The translations under genes and the position numbers were made by a program. A stretch of DNA of 64,000 nucleotides from the NCBI GenBank assembly GCA_039519185.1, contig CM076847.1, positions 85,470,360 through 85,534,359 of the forward strand, written 5' to 3'. Source of the stretch: Astragalus membranaceus. Its lineage: Eukaryota; Streptophyta; Magnoliopsida; Fabales; Fabaceae. Positions 1-11,101 of the stretch are shown here, piece after piece (the first letter of the stretch is position 1; each line of letters starts with the position of its first letter). The notes under the pieces were generated by a model. It saw only the letters and a program-made list of their open reading frames with translations, had not been told where the DNA came from and searched no databases.

Positions 1-1908
1 ATAATGCCCATACCTCATCCTGAAAGCAGTCTTCTGAATATCTTCATCCTTCACCTTGATCTGGTGATAACCTGATCTCAAATCAATCTTGCTGAACACT
101 CGAGAACCCACCAACTGATCTATCAAATCGTCTATCCTTGGCAGTGGATACTTGTTCTTAATGGTCACCTTATTCAGCTGCCTATAATCAACACACAACC
201 TCATGCTTCCATCCTTCTTCTTTACTAGCAACACCGGAGCTCCCCACGGCGATACACTCGGCCTAACAAACTTCTTCTCAAGCAGATCTTCAAGTTGCTT
301 CTTCAACTCAGACAATTCTGACGCCGACATTCTGTACGGTGCCATAGACACGGGCCCTGTACCAGGTACAAGATCAATAAAAAACTCCACTTCCCTCTCA
401 GGTGGAACACTAGGGATCTCATCAGGAAAAACATCTGGAAATTCGCGCACCACCTGCAACTCTTCAATGACAGCCCGACTCTCAGCAGACAACGATGCCA
501 TCAACGAAAATAGCTGAACTCCTTCCTTCATCAACTTCTTCAACTGACTAGCGGATAACAAAACAGAATCTTCCTCTCCAAAACTAACCGATTTACTATG
601 ACAGTTGATATGGACATGGTTATGCTCTAACCAGTCCATGCCCAAGATTACGTCCAATCCTCTCAACGGCAAGCAAACAAAATCCACGACAAAGTCCCTG
701 CCGAAGATCGACAAGAGACATAGAGAACACACCAAAGAAGTGGTCACCGACCCCTTAGCAGGAGTGTCGACAACCATGTCCCCACACATAGCAGACAAAA
801 CAAAGCCCAATCTTTTACAACAATCAACAGAGATAAAGCAATGGGTAGCACCAGTATCAATAAGATATTTCAGAGGAGTACCATGAATGTAGCACGTACC
901 TCTAATGAGACCAACATTCTCAGCAGGCTCCTCTCCTGCCAATGCGAACACTTTCCCACTGGACCTTTCTTTCTTCGGCTTCGAACACTTCGTGCTAATA
1001 TGCCCAAACTCACCACAGTTGAAACACACCATGTCCTTGCGCCCACACTCAGCCGCTACATGACCCCCCTTACCACAACGGTAACAAACCCTCTCATCAG
1101 ATTTGCACATGAAACTCTTGTGGCCAGCCTTGCCACACTTGAAACATACAATACCAGCAGGAGCATCTCCCCCACTAGCCTTTTTGCCTCCAGCAGCTCT
1201 ATGATGACTCTTACCCGCAGGAACCTCATACGGCTTGCTTCGACTCGAAAATTTGCCCTTTTTCTCAGTCACAGCTTTATAGTGCGCAGTACTGTCCTCC
1301 TCAAAAATTCTGCAGCTATCTATCAGGTCAGCGAACACACGGATCTTCTGGTAGCCAATTGCCTTTTTAATTTCAGGCCTCAAACCATTCTCAAACTTAA
1401 TACATTTCGAGAACTCGGCTGTAGCCTCACTATAGTGCGGATAGAACTTCGCCAACTCCACGAACTTCGCCGCATACTCAGTCACAGACATGCCACCTTG
1501 CTTCAGCTCCAAAAATTCTATCTCCTTCTTCCCTCGGACATCTTCCGGAAAATATTTCCTCAGAAACTCTCTGCTGAACACCTCCCAAGTAACCTCCTCC
1601 TGAACTGACTCTAACCTCTGCCTAGTAGCCAACCACCAATCGTCGGCTTCCTCTGCCAGCATGTGTGTACCAAAACGGACCTTCTGCTCCACAGTGCAGT
1701 CCATCACTCTAAAAATTCTCTCGACCTCCTTTAACCAGGCCATGGCACCGTCTGGATCATACTTGCCCTTGAAAGTGGGCGGATTCTCTCTCTGGAAGGT
1801 AGTCAGACTCCGAAACCCAGCGTTCTCTCCAGCATTCTGCTGATTCTGCACGGCCTGAGCCATGGCAGCTAAAGCAGCAGCAATCGCAGTGTCGTTCCTC
1901 CCAGCCAT
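1..1908 (-). CDS. Gag-Pol polyprotein of Tekay-like Ty3/gypsy element, N-terminal 636 codons
   Basis: One uninterrupted frame of 636 codons starts at ATG 1908 and is still open at base 1, inside reverse transcriptase. In order: a retrotransposon Gag domain (about residues 55-170); three CCHC zinc knuckles at about residues 250-305 (CFKCGKAGHKSFMC, CYRCGKGGHVAAEC, CFNCGEFGHISTKC); an aspartic protease motif DTGATH near residue 350; then the N-terminal part of reverse transcriptase, including VDYRQLNK and FSKIDLRSGYHQI. The YVDD catalytic site, RNase H, integrase and chromodomain lie beyond the window. The start is the first Met after the primer site and matches the usual Gag start of this lineage. 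No stop or frameshift is seen. Three tandem knuckles and a Cys after the protease DTGATH are minor peculiarities. The protein would form virus-like particles and copy the element in the cytoplasm. Confidence 0.93.
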   Translation of the reverse strand, partial: MAGRNDTAIAAALAAMAQAVQNQQNAGENAGFRSLTTFQRENPPTFKGKYDPDGAMAWLKEVERIFRVMDCTVEQKVRFGTHMLAEEADDWWLATRQRLESVQEEVTWEVFSREFLRKYFPEDVRGKKEIEFLELKQGGMSVTEYAAKFVELAKFYPHYSEATAEFSKCIKFENGLRPEIKKAIGYQKIRVFADLIDSCRIFEEDSTAHYKAVTEKKGKFSSRSKPYEVPAGKSHHRAAGGKKASGGDAPAGIVCFKCGKAGHKSFMCKSDERVCYRCGKGGHVAAECGRKDMVCFNCGEFGHISTKCSKPKKERSSGKVFALAGEEPAENVGLIRGTCYIHGTPLKYLIDTGATHCFISVDCCKRLGFVLSAMCGDMVVDTPAKGSVTTSLVCSLCLLSIFGRDFVVDFVCLPLRGLDVILGMDWLEHNHVHINCHSKSVSFGEEDSVLLSASQLKKLMKEGVQLFSLMASLSAESRAVIEELQVVREFPDVFPDEIPSVPPEREVEFFIDLVPGTGPVSMAPYRMSASELSELKKQLEDLLEKKFVRPSVSPWGAPVLLVKKKDGSMRLCVDYRQLNKVTIKNKYPLPRIDDLIDQLVGSRVFSKIDLRSGYHQIKVKDEDIQKTAFRMRYGHY

Positions 1909-2004
1909 ATCAACTCAAGCTGCAACCAAAAACAACAGTCAGAATAAGTCGACAATACTAGATTGTCAATGACTGGACAACTTGGCCGGACAGACCGAAC
2001 TTTT

Positions 2005-2016
2005 GCTCTGATACCA
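2005..2016 (-). promoter_or_regulatory. Primer binding site, tRNA-iMet type
   Basis: The minus strand reads TGGTATCAGAGC, complementary to the 3' end of plant initiator tRNA-Met. It lies 4 nt (2017-2020) inside the LTR edge at 2021, the expected place for minus-strand DNA priming. Confidence 0.93.
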
Positions 2017-2020
2017 CTAA

Positions 2021-4696
2021 TGTAACACCCCTTTTCTACCCGGTAATTTATTTACTAAAAATCAGAGTTTCTTTTTTTTTTCTTTAAAAATCATATTTCA
2101 CCACATGGGATGTCACACATAAATCCACACAAAATTATGCATCAATGTAAAATAGTTTCATCGTCAATAGTAACGCGATACATAGCACATCACGACTGGG
2201 GTGAGCTCAAAACGCTCAATTCAATCAACATAATAATAACTCAGCATCTATGCAGCGGAAAGTCATAAAAACATCAACTACAACAGTTCAATAATCATAA
2301 AAACTAAGGTTCATTCCCCCCCTGAGTGCTACGTATCAGAGCAGACGACCATACTCAGCTAGCGAAGGTACATAAGCCTTCACTCGAGATCACCTGCACG
2401 TTACCGCATAGGGGTAACATTCAAACATAAAGGGTGAGTTCATCTAACATTATAATAGTGCATATGATAAGTATTATGCTAGAGCTACAACGCTATATAA
2501 ACCACATCGCAACATCAAATCAGTCATCACTGCAAGTCATCACAGTGTCATGAACATGTATGAAATGCAACCCATCACAACGGGCGTATGCATGTGGTAC
2601 CTGTCATCATCGTCACTAAATAGCCTTTATGGCATCATCGTCACTAAATAGCCTTTATGGCGTCATCGTCACTTGTTTATGCACATGAGATGCATGAAGC
2701 ACCATGATATGCACCAGGGACAGTCACATACAATCACAATCAACTCAGTGATCCATCACTTACCAATTTGCCAATAAAAGGCACATCATCTGTCAGGTTA
2801 TCATCACACATATCATTGCCACTAACATTCATCGTCATTAATATCATCATCGCTAATATCCTTTATGGCGTCATCGTCACGGATAAAACCGCAGCTTATA
2901 TTCATCATCAATACCATCGTCAATCAAAATAATAGCCACTAGGGGAATTGTCGTCAAAAACATCAATACATCATTATTGACACCGGGACACTAATATTAC
3001 CGATTAAACAAAAAGGTTTTACTCCAGCTCACAACACCAAAAAGGACACCAAAAAGGGTTTTAGACACCGAAATATTTTACAACGCCAACAACAACGACC
3101 ACCGAGGACAGCCACTTGAGGCGCCCAGAAACCATCAGAAAAAATAATAATAATTTTTACCTTAAGATAGAATATACCAGTAGGAAACTAAATAAGCTTC
3201 ACAACGCACTTTGAAACACTTAAAACGGACACCCGAGTCAAAATATATGTCAAAAACAAAACCGGGAAAAAATTGAGGAACATCATAAAAATGGCGCCCA
3301 GGCATTGGGCGCCGAGCAGGCAACACGCAACACAGACACAAGGTGCCGTTGGCGCCCCTGCGCCAAGACACAGCGCGCAACACACACGGAAAACTGGCGC
3401 CCCTGGCGCCCCTGCGCCAAGACAGCGCGCAACACCCAGACACAGGCGCCCAGGCACAGGGCGCCAAGGCGCCCCTGCGCCAAGACACAGAAACACGCAC
3501 CCACACACACAGCAACACACTCACACACCTTGGCACACGGCGCCCATGCACTGGGTGCCAAAAACAGAATGGCAACAACTTGGCACACGGTGCCCACACC
3601 CAGGACGCCAAACACAAGAACCCACGCACAGCACACTGGCACACAGAGACACACCCAGACACGGCGCCCAGGCACTGGGCGCCAAAAACAGCATCAAAAC
3701 ACCAGGCCAACACAAACAGGCACGGCGCCCAGGCACAGGGCGCCATTTCCTGCGACACAAACACCACACGCAACACACTTAAACACGGCGCCCATGCACT
3801 GGGCGCCTAAAACAGAACATGCACAAGACATCCAACGCAACACAATTGGCCATGGCGCCCATGCACAGGCGCCAAAAACAGCACCACGCCAAGACACCAA
3901 AACGCAACATCCTTGGCCACGGTGCCCATGCACAGGGCGCCAAAATCAGCACACTTAGACATGGCGCCCAAGGCGCCTAGGTTTCACAAATTCCTGTTTC
4001 ATCATCAAATTAAAACACCAATTCAAATCACCAAGGTTAAATCACCAACATGAACACCAATTATCATAGTCCACCCAATTAACATCAATTGAAAACACCA
4101 TCAACAAATATTCAAGCACTTGGCATGCAAAATCATGGATTTTCAATCACAAGGCATTTTTCTCTCCAATTAGCACATTCACGTTATCTCTATCATCTAA
4201 CCAACATCAAATCAAATACTAGGCATAATAGGTCTAAGCCCCTACCCTAATACCCATCATACCCACCATTATAGTGAAAGAGAGATCTCACCCTTACCTT
4301 AACTATTTGGATTAGAAGACCCTGGAGAGAAAATCACCAACAGAACACAGCAACACAGCTTCTCTTCTCTTCTCCTTGATTCGCGAAATCTCCCTTCTTC
4401 TCCTCTCTTGGATGTTGCCGCCCCTCCTTCTCTCTTTCTCTCCTCTTCGCAATTTCTTTTCTTTTGCACAAATGAGCCAAACTCTAATTTTTAGGCTTAT
4501 ATGCGCCTAGGCTAGTGGACCTGGGTCACGGGCTTTCCTCCAAATTAAGCCCGATCACTAGCACCACCTCCTGAATCCAATTATACGCCTCTTAGTCAAA
4601 GCCAATATATTTACACCATTAAAATAAATAAATAAATAAATAATTGAATACCTAAATATTTAATTAAATAATTTAATTAAATATTTGGGCGTTACA
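2021..4696 (-). repeat. 5' LTR of the Tekay-like element (2676 bp)
   Basis: The ends are TGTAAC and GTTACA, a perfect 6-bp inverted repeat. On the minus strand a TATA-like ATATAAG lies at about 4494-4502, so U3 would be short and most of the LTR would be transcribed R-U5 leader (inference). It contains a 28-bp tandem duplication (2605-2632 and 2633-2660) with a related copy near 2845-2880, an AT-rich ATAA/ATTTAA stretch near 4620-4685, and a large GGCGCC palindrome cluster (3290-3975). Only one LTR is in the window, so age cannot be estimated. Open frames inside 3162-3958 on both strands come from the GC-rich repeat and are not genes. Confidence 0.9.
3290..3975. repeat. GGCGCC palindrome cluster in the Tekay-like LTR
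   Basis: About twenty GGCGCC hexamers occur here, mostly as paired units of the form GGCGCCCAtGCAcTGGGCGCC at intervals of about 30-90 bp. Each pair can form a stem of 6-8 bp with a short loop. The intervening sequence is CA-rich (CACACA, CCAAGACAC). Some units are decayed to GGTGCC, a CpG-type transition. Confidence 0.85.
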
Positions 4697-7654
4697 GCGT
4701 GGAGCGCGGCCGACGTGCTGGGAATACCACCAGAAGTGGCATGCCATCATTTGGTGGTCGATCCACAGATCAAGTGGGTCGCCCAAAGATGACGGCTGCA
4801 GAGAGAAGATAAAGCCCAAGCTGGTGAGAAAGCGGTCGAAGACCTCATTAAGGTCGGGTTCGTAATGGAGGTAAAATATACAACCTGGCTGTCCAACGTC
4901 GTGTTGATCAAAAAGGCAAACGGTAAATGGCGAATGTGTGTCGACTACACAGATTTGAACCGGGCTTGTCCGAAAGACGCCTTCCCGATCCCCAGCATCG
5001 ACAAGGTGGTCGATAATGCGTCTGGGAACCGTTTGTTGTCAATCCTGGACGCCTATTCGGGGTAAAACCAGTTTGCGATTCACCCGCTCGACCAGGAAAA
5101 GATGGCCTTTATGACCCATAAGGGGAACTACTGTTACCGAGTGATGTCGTTTGTGCTGAAGAATGCAGGGGCGACGTATCAGAGGATGATGAATAAAGTT
5201 TTTCGAGCCCAGATAGGACGGATTGTCGAGGTCTATCTGGATGATATGATCGTGAAAAGCAAGGCAGATATAGACCATCTGGCCAATCTCCAGGAAGTGT
5301 TCGTTGAAGCCCGAAAAAACTCCCTCAAAGTCAACCCAGAAAAATGCACCTTCGGAGTAAGGGCTGGCAAATTCCTTGGTTTTTACTTAACCGAGAAAGG
5401 CATAGAAGCCAACCTAGACAAGTGCAAAGCGGTCATGGAAATGAAGCCGCCCACGACAAAGAAAGAGATATAGAAGCTTATCGGGATGATCACAGCCTTG
5501 TCCCGTTTTATTTCGATGTCAACAAATAAATCCCTCCCACTCTTCAAGCTTCTCAAGAAGGGAGTGCAGTTTGAGTGGACACCAGAGTGCGAGTTGGCAT
5601 TGGACCAACTCAAGACCGTTTTGCTACAACTACCGATCCTCACAAGACCCAAGCCAGCGGAGACGCTGTACCTGTATTTGGCAGTGGCCGATGAAGCGCT
5701 CAGTGCTGTGCTCGTCCGAGGGGACAACTCGAGGCAAAATCCCATCTACTTCGTCAGCAAAGTTCTACAAGGACCTGAAATCAGATACCAAAAGGTGGAA
5801 AAACTCGCCCTGGCATTAGTGATAGCCGCTCGACGATTAAGGCCCTACTTCGTCGCCCACCAAATCGTAATCAGGACCGATCAGGCAAATTCTGCACAGA
5901 CCAGACCTGGCAGAGCTGATGATTAAATGAGCGGTCAAACTCTCCGAGTTCGGGATCAAGTACGAAGCCACATCGGCAGCAAAAGCACAGGCGCTGGCCA
6001 ATTTCATCGCTCAATTTACCCCGGCCCCAGAAGAAAGGCCTCATCCCACTTTGACATTGCACGTTGATGGTTCCTCCAAAAATAAAGGCAATGGGGTCGG
6101 TTTGATTCTTGAAAACTCTGAAGGTTTGACCGTGTAAGTGTCACTTACGTTTTCTTTCTCTACCTCAAACAACCAGGCTGAGTACGAAGCGTGCATAGCA
6201 GGGCTATTACTCGCCCGGGAATTCAACATCGCCAGGGTCGAGCTCCACTCCGACTCACTTCTGGTGGTTTCATAGATTAAAGAAGTGTTTGATGCGAAGG
6301 ACGTGATCCTCCAGAGATACTTGGCAAGGGTAAGAGAGCTGCTAAAGCTGTTTGAGCAGGCAGAGGTCAAGCACATCCCAAGAGCTGAGAATGTAAGGGC
6401 TGACATCCCCTCAAAGCTAGCGAGCACGAAGAACCCTGGAAATCACCGGAGTGTGATCCAGGAAACCCTATGTTGACTGAGTGTGCGGATTGAGGTCACC
6501 CCTGACACCAGCGTCTGCGTGATCGATCCCATCCTCAAGTATATTCGAGATGGGGAAGAATTGCATGACCCAAAATAAGCCGCTCTGACAAGAAGGAGAG
6601 CGTCGTCCTACTCGGTCATCAAAGGAAAGCTCTTTCGCAGGGGATACTCCATGCCGCTCCTGAAGTGTTTGGCACCCGACGAAGCAGATTATGTTCTGCA
6701 AGAAATACACGAAGGCATATAGGAGCACCACCTAGGCGGCCGCACACTCGCCAAAAAAGCGCTCAGGGCAGGATACTATTTGCCCACTATGGACGAAGAC
6801 GCAAGGAAGCTAGTCAAGAAGTGCGATAAGTGTCAAAGGCAGACTGACGTCCACATCCCCCTCTAGCTGAGTTGAATAGTATGACCCCCCCCCCCCCATG
6901 GCCATTCTCATGGTGGGAGATCGACCTGCTGGGACCGTTCCATGTGGCCCCCGGCCAGTTAAAATATCTGATAGTTGGAGTGGACTACTTCACAAAATGG
7001 ATAGAGACAGAGCCCTTGGCAACCATCACTTCCAGAAATCGCATGAAGTTCTTCAAGAAGAATATCCCGGTACAGTTTGGCATACCGGAGGCCGTGATTA
7101 CAGACAATGGGACACAGTTCACCGACAAAGGGTTCAGGAAGATATTGACCGACCTCGGAGTTAAGCAACGCTTCACCTCAGTAGAACATCCTCAGACAAA
7201 CGGTCAAGCAGAAGCTGCGAATAGGGTGATTCTCGGCGGGTTGAGAAGGCGGCTTGACGAGGCAAATGGAAATTTGGCTGAAGAGTTGCCATATGTTCTA
7301 TGGGCGTATCGAACAACCCTGCATTCCTCCACAGAGGGAACCCCCATTCAAGATGGCATACGGCACCGTGGCGGTCATCCTGTTGAAATTGGGGAACTAA
7401 ACTGGAGAACCGCAAATCCCAAAACGACACAAGAGAACAACCAGGTCGTCCGGGAGGAGCTTGACCTCGTCAAAGAGCTTCAAATTCAGACCTCCCTGCG
7501 CGAGACCCCGATCATGCCAAAGTCGTCCCAACTGGGAGACCCCTATCGCGTCATTTCAAAGACTGGCAAGGGCGCTTACCAGCTCAAAACGATGGGTGGA
7601 AGGGCGGTTCCTCGAACTTGGAATACCACAAAACTAAGGAGATACTACAGCTAA
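4697..7654 (+). pseudogene. Tat-type pol pseudogene: RT, RNase H, archaeal-like RNase H, integrase
   Basis: The frame begins abruptly just upstream of reverse transcriptase. RT motifs include VDYTDLNRACPKDAFP and the catalytic YLDD (near 5237). A first RNase H follows (about 5560-5890), then a second RNase H with VDGSSKNKGNGVG (about 6056-6470), an integrase zinc-binding region (about 6700-6870, CDKCQ) and the integrase core with DD(35)E residues in EIDLLGP, ITDNGTQF and GQAEAANR (6872-7654). Decay is clear: stops near 4790, 5063, 5471, 5924, 6136, 6272 and 6474, at least one frameshift near 5885, and a C run at about 6886-6898 before the integrase core. No functional polyprotein can be made. 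Confidence 0.9.
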
Positions 7655-8271
7655 AAGATGTAATTGATTACTTGTAAGAAATACAATACCGGGCTGAGCA
7701 CTCTTTTTCCCTATGGGGTTTTTTAACGAGGCCCGTCCGTCCGTCGTTAATAAGATGAGGCATTTACATAAAACATGTTTCTGAAACTTTCCTTTGACTA
7801 TTGCTTCACAAAGGGAAGGCTAAGATTAAGCCTGTGCCGACAGCGAACCTACTAGGTCGGATGCGGGTCGCCCCGCAAAAGCATATCGAAGCGACCACTA
7901 GAGTGAGTTACCTTCCCTTTGAGCGAGTTCAATCTGGACCGAGATCCGATAAACTATTCGTAGCGGACAAACTAAAATGATTGCGATAAGACCGCAAGAC
8001 GGTCGCGCGAATGATGCAAGCTCGCAAAGCAAAAGCTAGAAAAGCAGAATTAGCATACTTAATCGGAACCCGCTATTGAACTCTGACGAAACATGACCAC
8101 GTGGTCGCTCGAATGCAGCACTTCCCAAGTCCGTCGCGTAAAAAACCGCGCGCGCCCAGAACAGGAGACTGCCCTCGAATAGGGCGGATAAATGATCAAC
8201 GCGGACAAGATGTGGACCGGAGGCATCAAGCCTGAACCCACCCTCCGAACGAGTTCATCTTGGGGGGGCAA
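7655..8271 (+). other. Non-coding 3' region and polypurine tract of the Tat-type element
   Basis: This is GC-balanced non-coding sequence between the pol stop and the 3' LTR. It contains CACTCTTTTTCCC followed by a GGTTTTTTAACGAGG block near 7695-7730, which I associate with Tat elements. It ends in a purine tract TTGGGGGGGCA at about 8260-8270, the likely plus-strand primer. No open frame of note. Confidence 0.65.
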
Positions 8272-8640
8272 CTAATCTGGACCGGGTCGAGGACCCAATC
8301 CATGAGGGAAACCCAAACCAACCTGGGACATTGTAGCGCGCAGTGCTCCTAAGCGAGCTGGGAGCAGTTCAATGACTGAGATCGAGCCAGCAGATCTAAC
8401 GGCTAGGGAGCTTCGCCGAACTCTATAAATAGAGGTCAACCACCCGCGAAAAGGTACACAATTCATCTCATTTCCTGCTTTGACATCTTCTTGCATGACT
8501 TGGGGGTCGGAGTGTCTTTGTAGGTACACCCACCCTAAACTCTGCTCGCGACCTCACAGTCCGACAGAGCAACCAAGCAACATACCTGTTCTATCCTTGG
8601 GCGATCAAGGTACGGATCAATGAGTCTTTCTTGGATATAT
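8272..8640 (+). repeat. 3' LTR of the Tat-type element (approximate limits)
   Basis: It starts just after the polypurine tract and contains a good TATA box, CTATAAATA at 8423-8431. No clear TG...CA ends were found, so both limits are approximate. Confidence 0.55.
8423..8431 (+). promoter_or_regulatory. TATA box in the Tat-type LTR
   Basis: CTATAAATA lies about 150 bp into the LTR, the expected place for the U3 promoter. Confidence 0.6.
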
Positions 8641-8935
8641 AATTTTTGAGATGGATTCCAAGGTGATAGGTGACATGATGTATATTGGTTAAAAAAAATG
8701 GTTGTTCTTCCCCCTTCTTCAAGAGATCATCACTTATTCAAAAGTCAAAAGTCAATATATAGTGGAATACTATAGTCGTTCACACGCATAGAGAGAGAAA
8801 TCGATGTGCGGATTTTTGACTAATTAGGGGCATGTTTCTTCTTTTGAAGGAGATTGTTTTATGGTTTCCTATCATGAAAGATAATATCATTAACTACAAT
8901 GTTACTAAAACCTATATATAATTGCAATGATATTT
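8641..8935. other. AT-rich intergenic stretch
   Basis: No gene, RNA or clear repeat boundary seen. It separates the Tat remnant from the TIR element. Confidence 0.6.
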
Positions 8936-8980
8936 ACTTATTTTTTAAATATCATTTTAGTTCATGCAAATATAGTAATT

Positions 8981-9298
8981 TTTTGGTTTTAGTCACTGTA
9001 AAAATTATTTTTCCATCTTAGTCACAACAATTTATAAAACCATCATTTTTAGTCTCTAAAGTGTTTTTTTTGTTTAAAAAACTTGATGTGACTTCTTTTT
9101 TAGTCTCTGCAGATATAAGAAAATTCATTTTATTTCATGTGAAAATAGCTAATTTTTTATTTTAGTCCTTAGCCACGTAATAAACAAAGCCATATCAGCA
9201 TTTTTAAACATAAAAATTATTTACGGACTAAAAGTGATGGTTTTAGAAATTGCAGAGACTAAAATGGAGAAGTATATTTTACAGGGACAAAATCAAAG
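8981..9298. mobile_element. MITE nested in the left arm of the TIR element
   Basis: The stretch is self-inverted: the left side has TTTTAGTCACTGTAAAAATT and AAACCATCATTTTTAGTCTC, and the right side has their complements near 9225-9298. It interrupts the alignment of the two long arms of the host element, which shows it arrived later. Confidence 0.6.
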
Positions 9299-9460
9299 GT
9301 ATGTTTAGTCTCTGCAAATATCTCAATAATCCAGTTTGGTCCCTGCAAAAAAAATTAAAAAAACTCTTGCAAATACCAAACGCTTCTAGTTTGGTCTCTG
9401 CCGTTAGGTTTTGGGTAACAGCGTTAGTGGATGGTGATGTGGCTGCCAACTCATCATCTC

Positions 9461-10356
9461 TTTCATTTCTCTTTCAATGAAACTCTCTTCTTCTCTCTCC
9501 TTCTTCTCATCTTCTCTGAAACTCTGTTCATTCTTCAACAACAACAAGAAATCAGAAAGATTATTGTATTATCATCCCATTCATTCCTCTTCATTTCCTC
9601 TTTCCTTCGTTTATTCAGTTCATCATCAAAAAAAGCTGCATTTATTCAGTTCATCATCATCATCATCATCATCATCAAACGTAAAAACGAATTCAGAAAT
9701 CCAATTTGGATTAGTGAACATGAAAATTTCGTTCTTGAAACAAATCCCAAAAATCAAATCTGAAATCGAATATTTCGTTCTTGAAACAACACCCAGAAAT
9801 CGCAAAATGCAAACACGCTTCCTTTCATATTCTTCCTTCCTTTCAATCTGTCTGCAACATCAAATTTGAGGGCTTAATGTTCTGGGTAAACGAAACATGC
9901 CTTTAAAATGAAAACGAATTAAAAAAAGAAAATCGAAAACAGAATTGAAAATCAAAACCTTAATTGTGAGATCTGGAAAATCGATATGGATTTAAACGAA
10001 AATCGATTTGAAGAATCAATTCATCACAGATTTAGAATTGACGAAAATGTTGGGTTGGATGATCTGGAAACGAAATTGTTGCTGATGATTTAAATTTCCA
10101 GATCTGGAAAACGAAATTGTTCATGTTATTACATAATATATATTTATTGGTGGTTCAATGTATCAAGGTCCTTTTTCAGTACATAATATATATTTATTGG
10201 TGGTTCAATGTATCAAGGTCATCAAGTGGTTCAGTGGTAATGTTTAATGTTATCCACATTCAAGTCACAAGTTCAATACCCATGCTTGCCATAAACAACT
10301 TTTTCAGTAACAACAGTTGCCCCTACATTGCCATGTGGCAGCCACTCATTGGATGT
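9461..10356. other. Body of TIR element: CT-rich leader-like sequence and 41-bp direct duplication
   Basis: Sequence 9440-9880 is rich in CTT/TCA and resembles a plant 5' leader. Its open frames are low-complexity (poly-Ser) and not convincing genes. A 41-bp segment at 10130-10170 is repeated at 10180-10220. Poorly supported tRNA-like boxes occur near 10205-10285. Confidence 0.5.
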
Positions 10357-11101
10357 TGTTGGAACTCTTGTGTGTGAATTGGAAAAAGTCCCACATTGGA
10401 TAGAACTCTTGTGTGTGAATTGGAAAAAGTCCCACATTGGATAAGCTAAGCACTTCTATAGTGGAAAAAGCCTATAAAAGGAGAGCTTCTCCTCATTTGC
10501 AAATCACACCACTTGACGATAAATCATTCCTCAAGTTTTCTCTCTTCTCCCTAAATTTCTTTCTTCTCTAGAAAGCTTGAAGCATTTCCAAGCTTAGTTT
10601 CTAAAGAGTGGTTTTTCATAACCAAAATTTCTTTCTTCTCTAGAAAGTTGAAGCATTTCCAAGCTTAGTTTCTAAAGAGTGGTTTTTCATAACCATATTG
10701 AGGGTGTATATCTTAGAGCGAATTTTCACGGTGCAATGAACTTTCGTAGCAGTTTTGACTTGCTGTTTTATCCTGGGGACGTCGTGGTTGATAGCCTGCT
10801 TGCACATTGGAGCAGTGCCACGAAACGTCTTAAAAAGAGCGACTTCACTATTGAGAAAATTACTTAGCAAAGAGCAGTCCAACTCATTTTATAAACTCTT
10901 GACATTCTTTACTGTTTTCAACCAGCACTTATTATTATTTTCCTGTCCAAAAACTTGTTAGTTTTATTTTGTGTATTTCACTAGATTGTTAACTACTTAA
11001 ACTCTTAAATTAACATCAATCCCTATGGATACGATCTCTACTTTATCATTATACTACTTGTTGCGATTGTGTACACTTGCACAACTACTTTTCGCACAAC
11101 A
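10357..11101 (+). repeat. 5' LTR of E0 (745 bp)
   Basis: The ends are TGTTG...CAACA. It contains two direct duplications: a segment of about 37 bp with AAGTCCCACATTGGATA (10360-10445) and one of about 70 bp around CTAGAAAGCTTGAAGCATTTCC (10545-10705). TATA box CTATAAAAG lies at about 10472-10480. Confidence 0.8.

Larger units (their letters stand above)
1..4696 (-). mobile_element. Tekay-like Ty3/gypsy retrotransposon, 5' part (runs off window)
   Basis: The order read on the minus strand is 5' LTR (4696-2021), a 4-nt spacer, a tRNA-iMet primer binding site (2016-2005), then gag-pol from 1908 leaving the window at base 1. The LTR has TGTAAC...GTTACA ends. The long LTR, the Met primer site and a Gag starting MAGRND are typical of the Tekay/Del chromovirus lineage; the diagnostic chromodomain would lie outside the window. 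The right edge abuts Tat-type pol sequence at 4697, so this is an insertion into an older element. The coding frame is open to the window edge, which suggests a young copy. Confidence 0.9.
4697..8640 (+). mobile_element. Tat-type Ty3/gypsy retrotransposon, 3' portion, degenerate
   Basis: Reverse transcriptase, RNase H, a second RNase H-like domain, integrase, a long non-coding 3' region, a polypurine tract and a 3' LTR follow in order. The extra RNase H after the usual one (VDGSS motif near 6065) is characteristic of the Tat/Ogre lineage. The 5' half (LTR, gag, protease) was separated by the Tekay insertion and should lie left of the window. The right end is not sharply defined. Confidence 0.85.

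Noticed and set aside
203..1608. Plus-strand open frames of up to 255 codons
   Set aside because: They are antisense shadows of the intact minus-strand gag-pol frame, with no domain of their own.
3162..3958. Many overlapping frames on both strands, up to 217 codons
   Set aside because: They arise from the GC- and CA-rich palindrome cluster in the LTR; composition is repetitive and no domain is present.
4697..7654. Possible endogenous pararetrovirus because of RT plus RNase H
   Set aside because: Order RT, RNase H, second RNase H, integrase with LTR and polypurine tract is Tat-type Ty3/gypsy; no movement or coat protein.
9431..9869. Ser-rich frames of 110-130 codons
   Set aside because: Low-complexity CTT/TCA sequence inside a transposon body; no conserved motif or splice evidence.
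10205..10285. Weak tRNA-like boxes GGTTCAGTGGTAA and AGTTCAATACC
   Set aside because: No tail or target duplication found; not enough for a SINE call.
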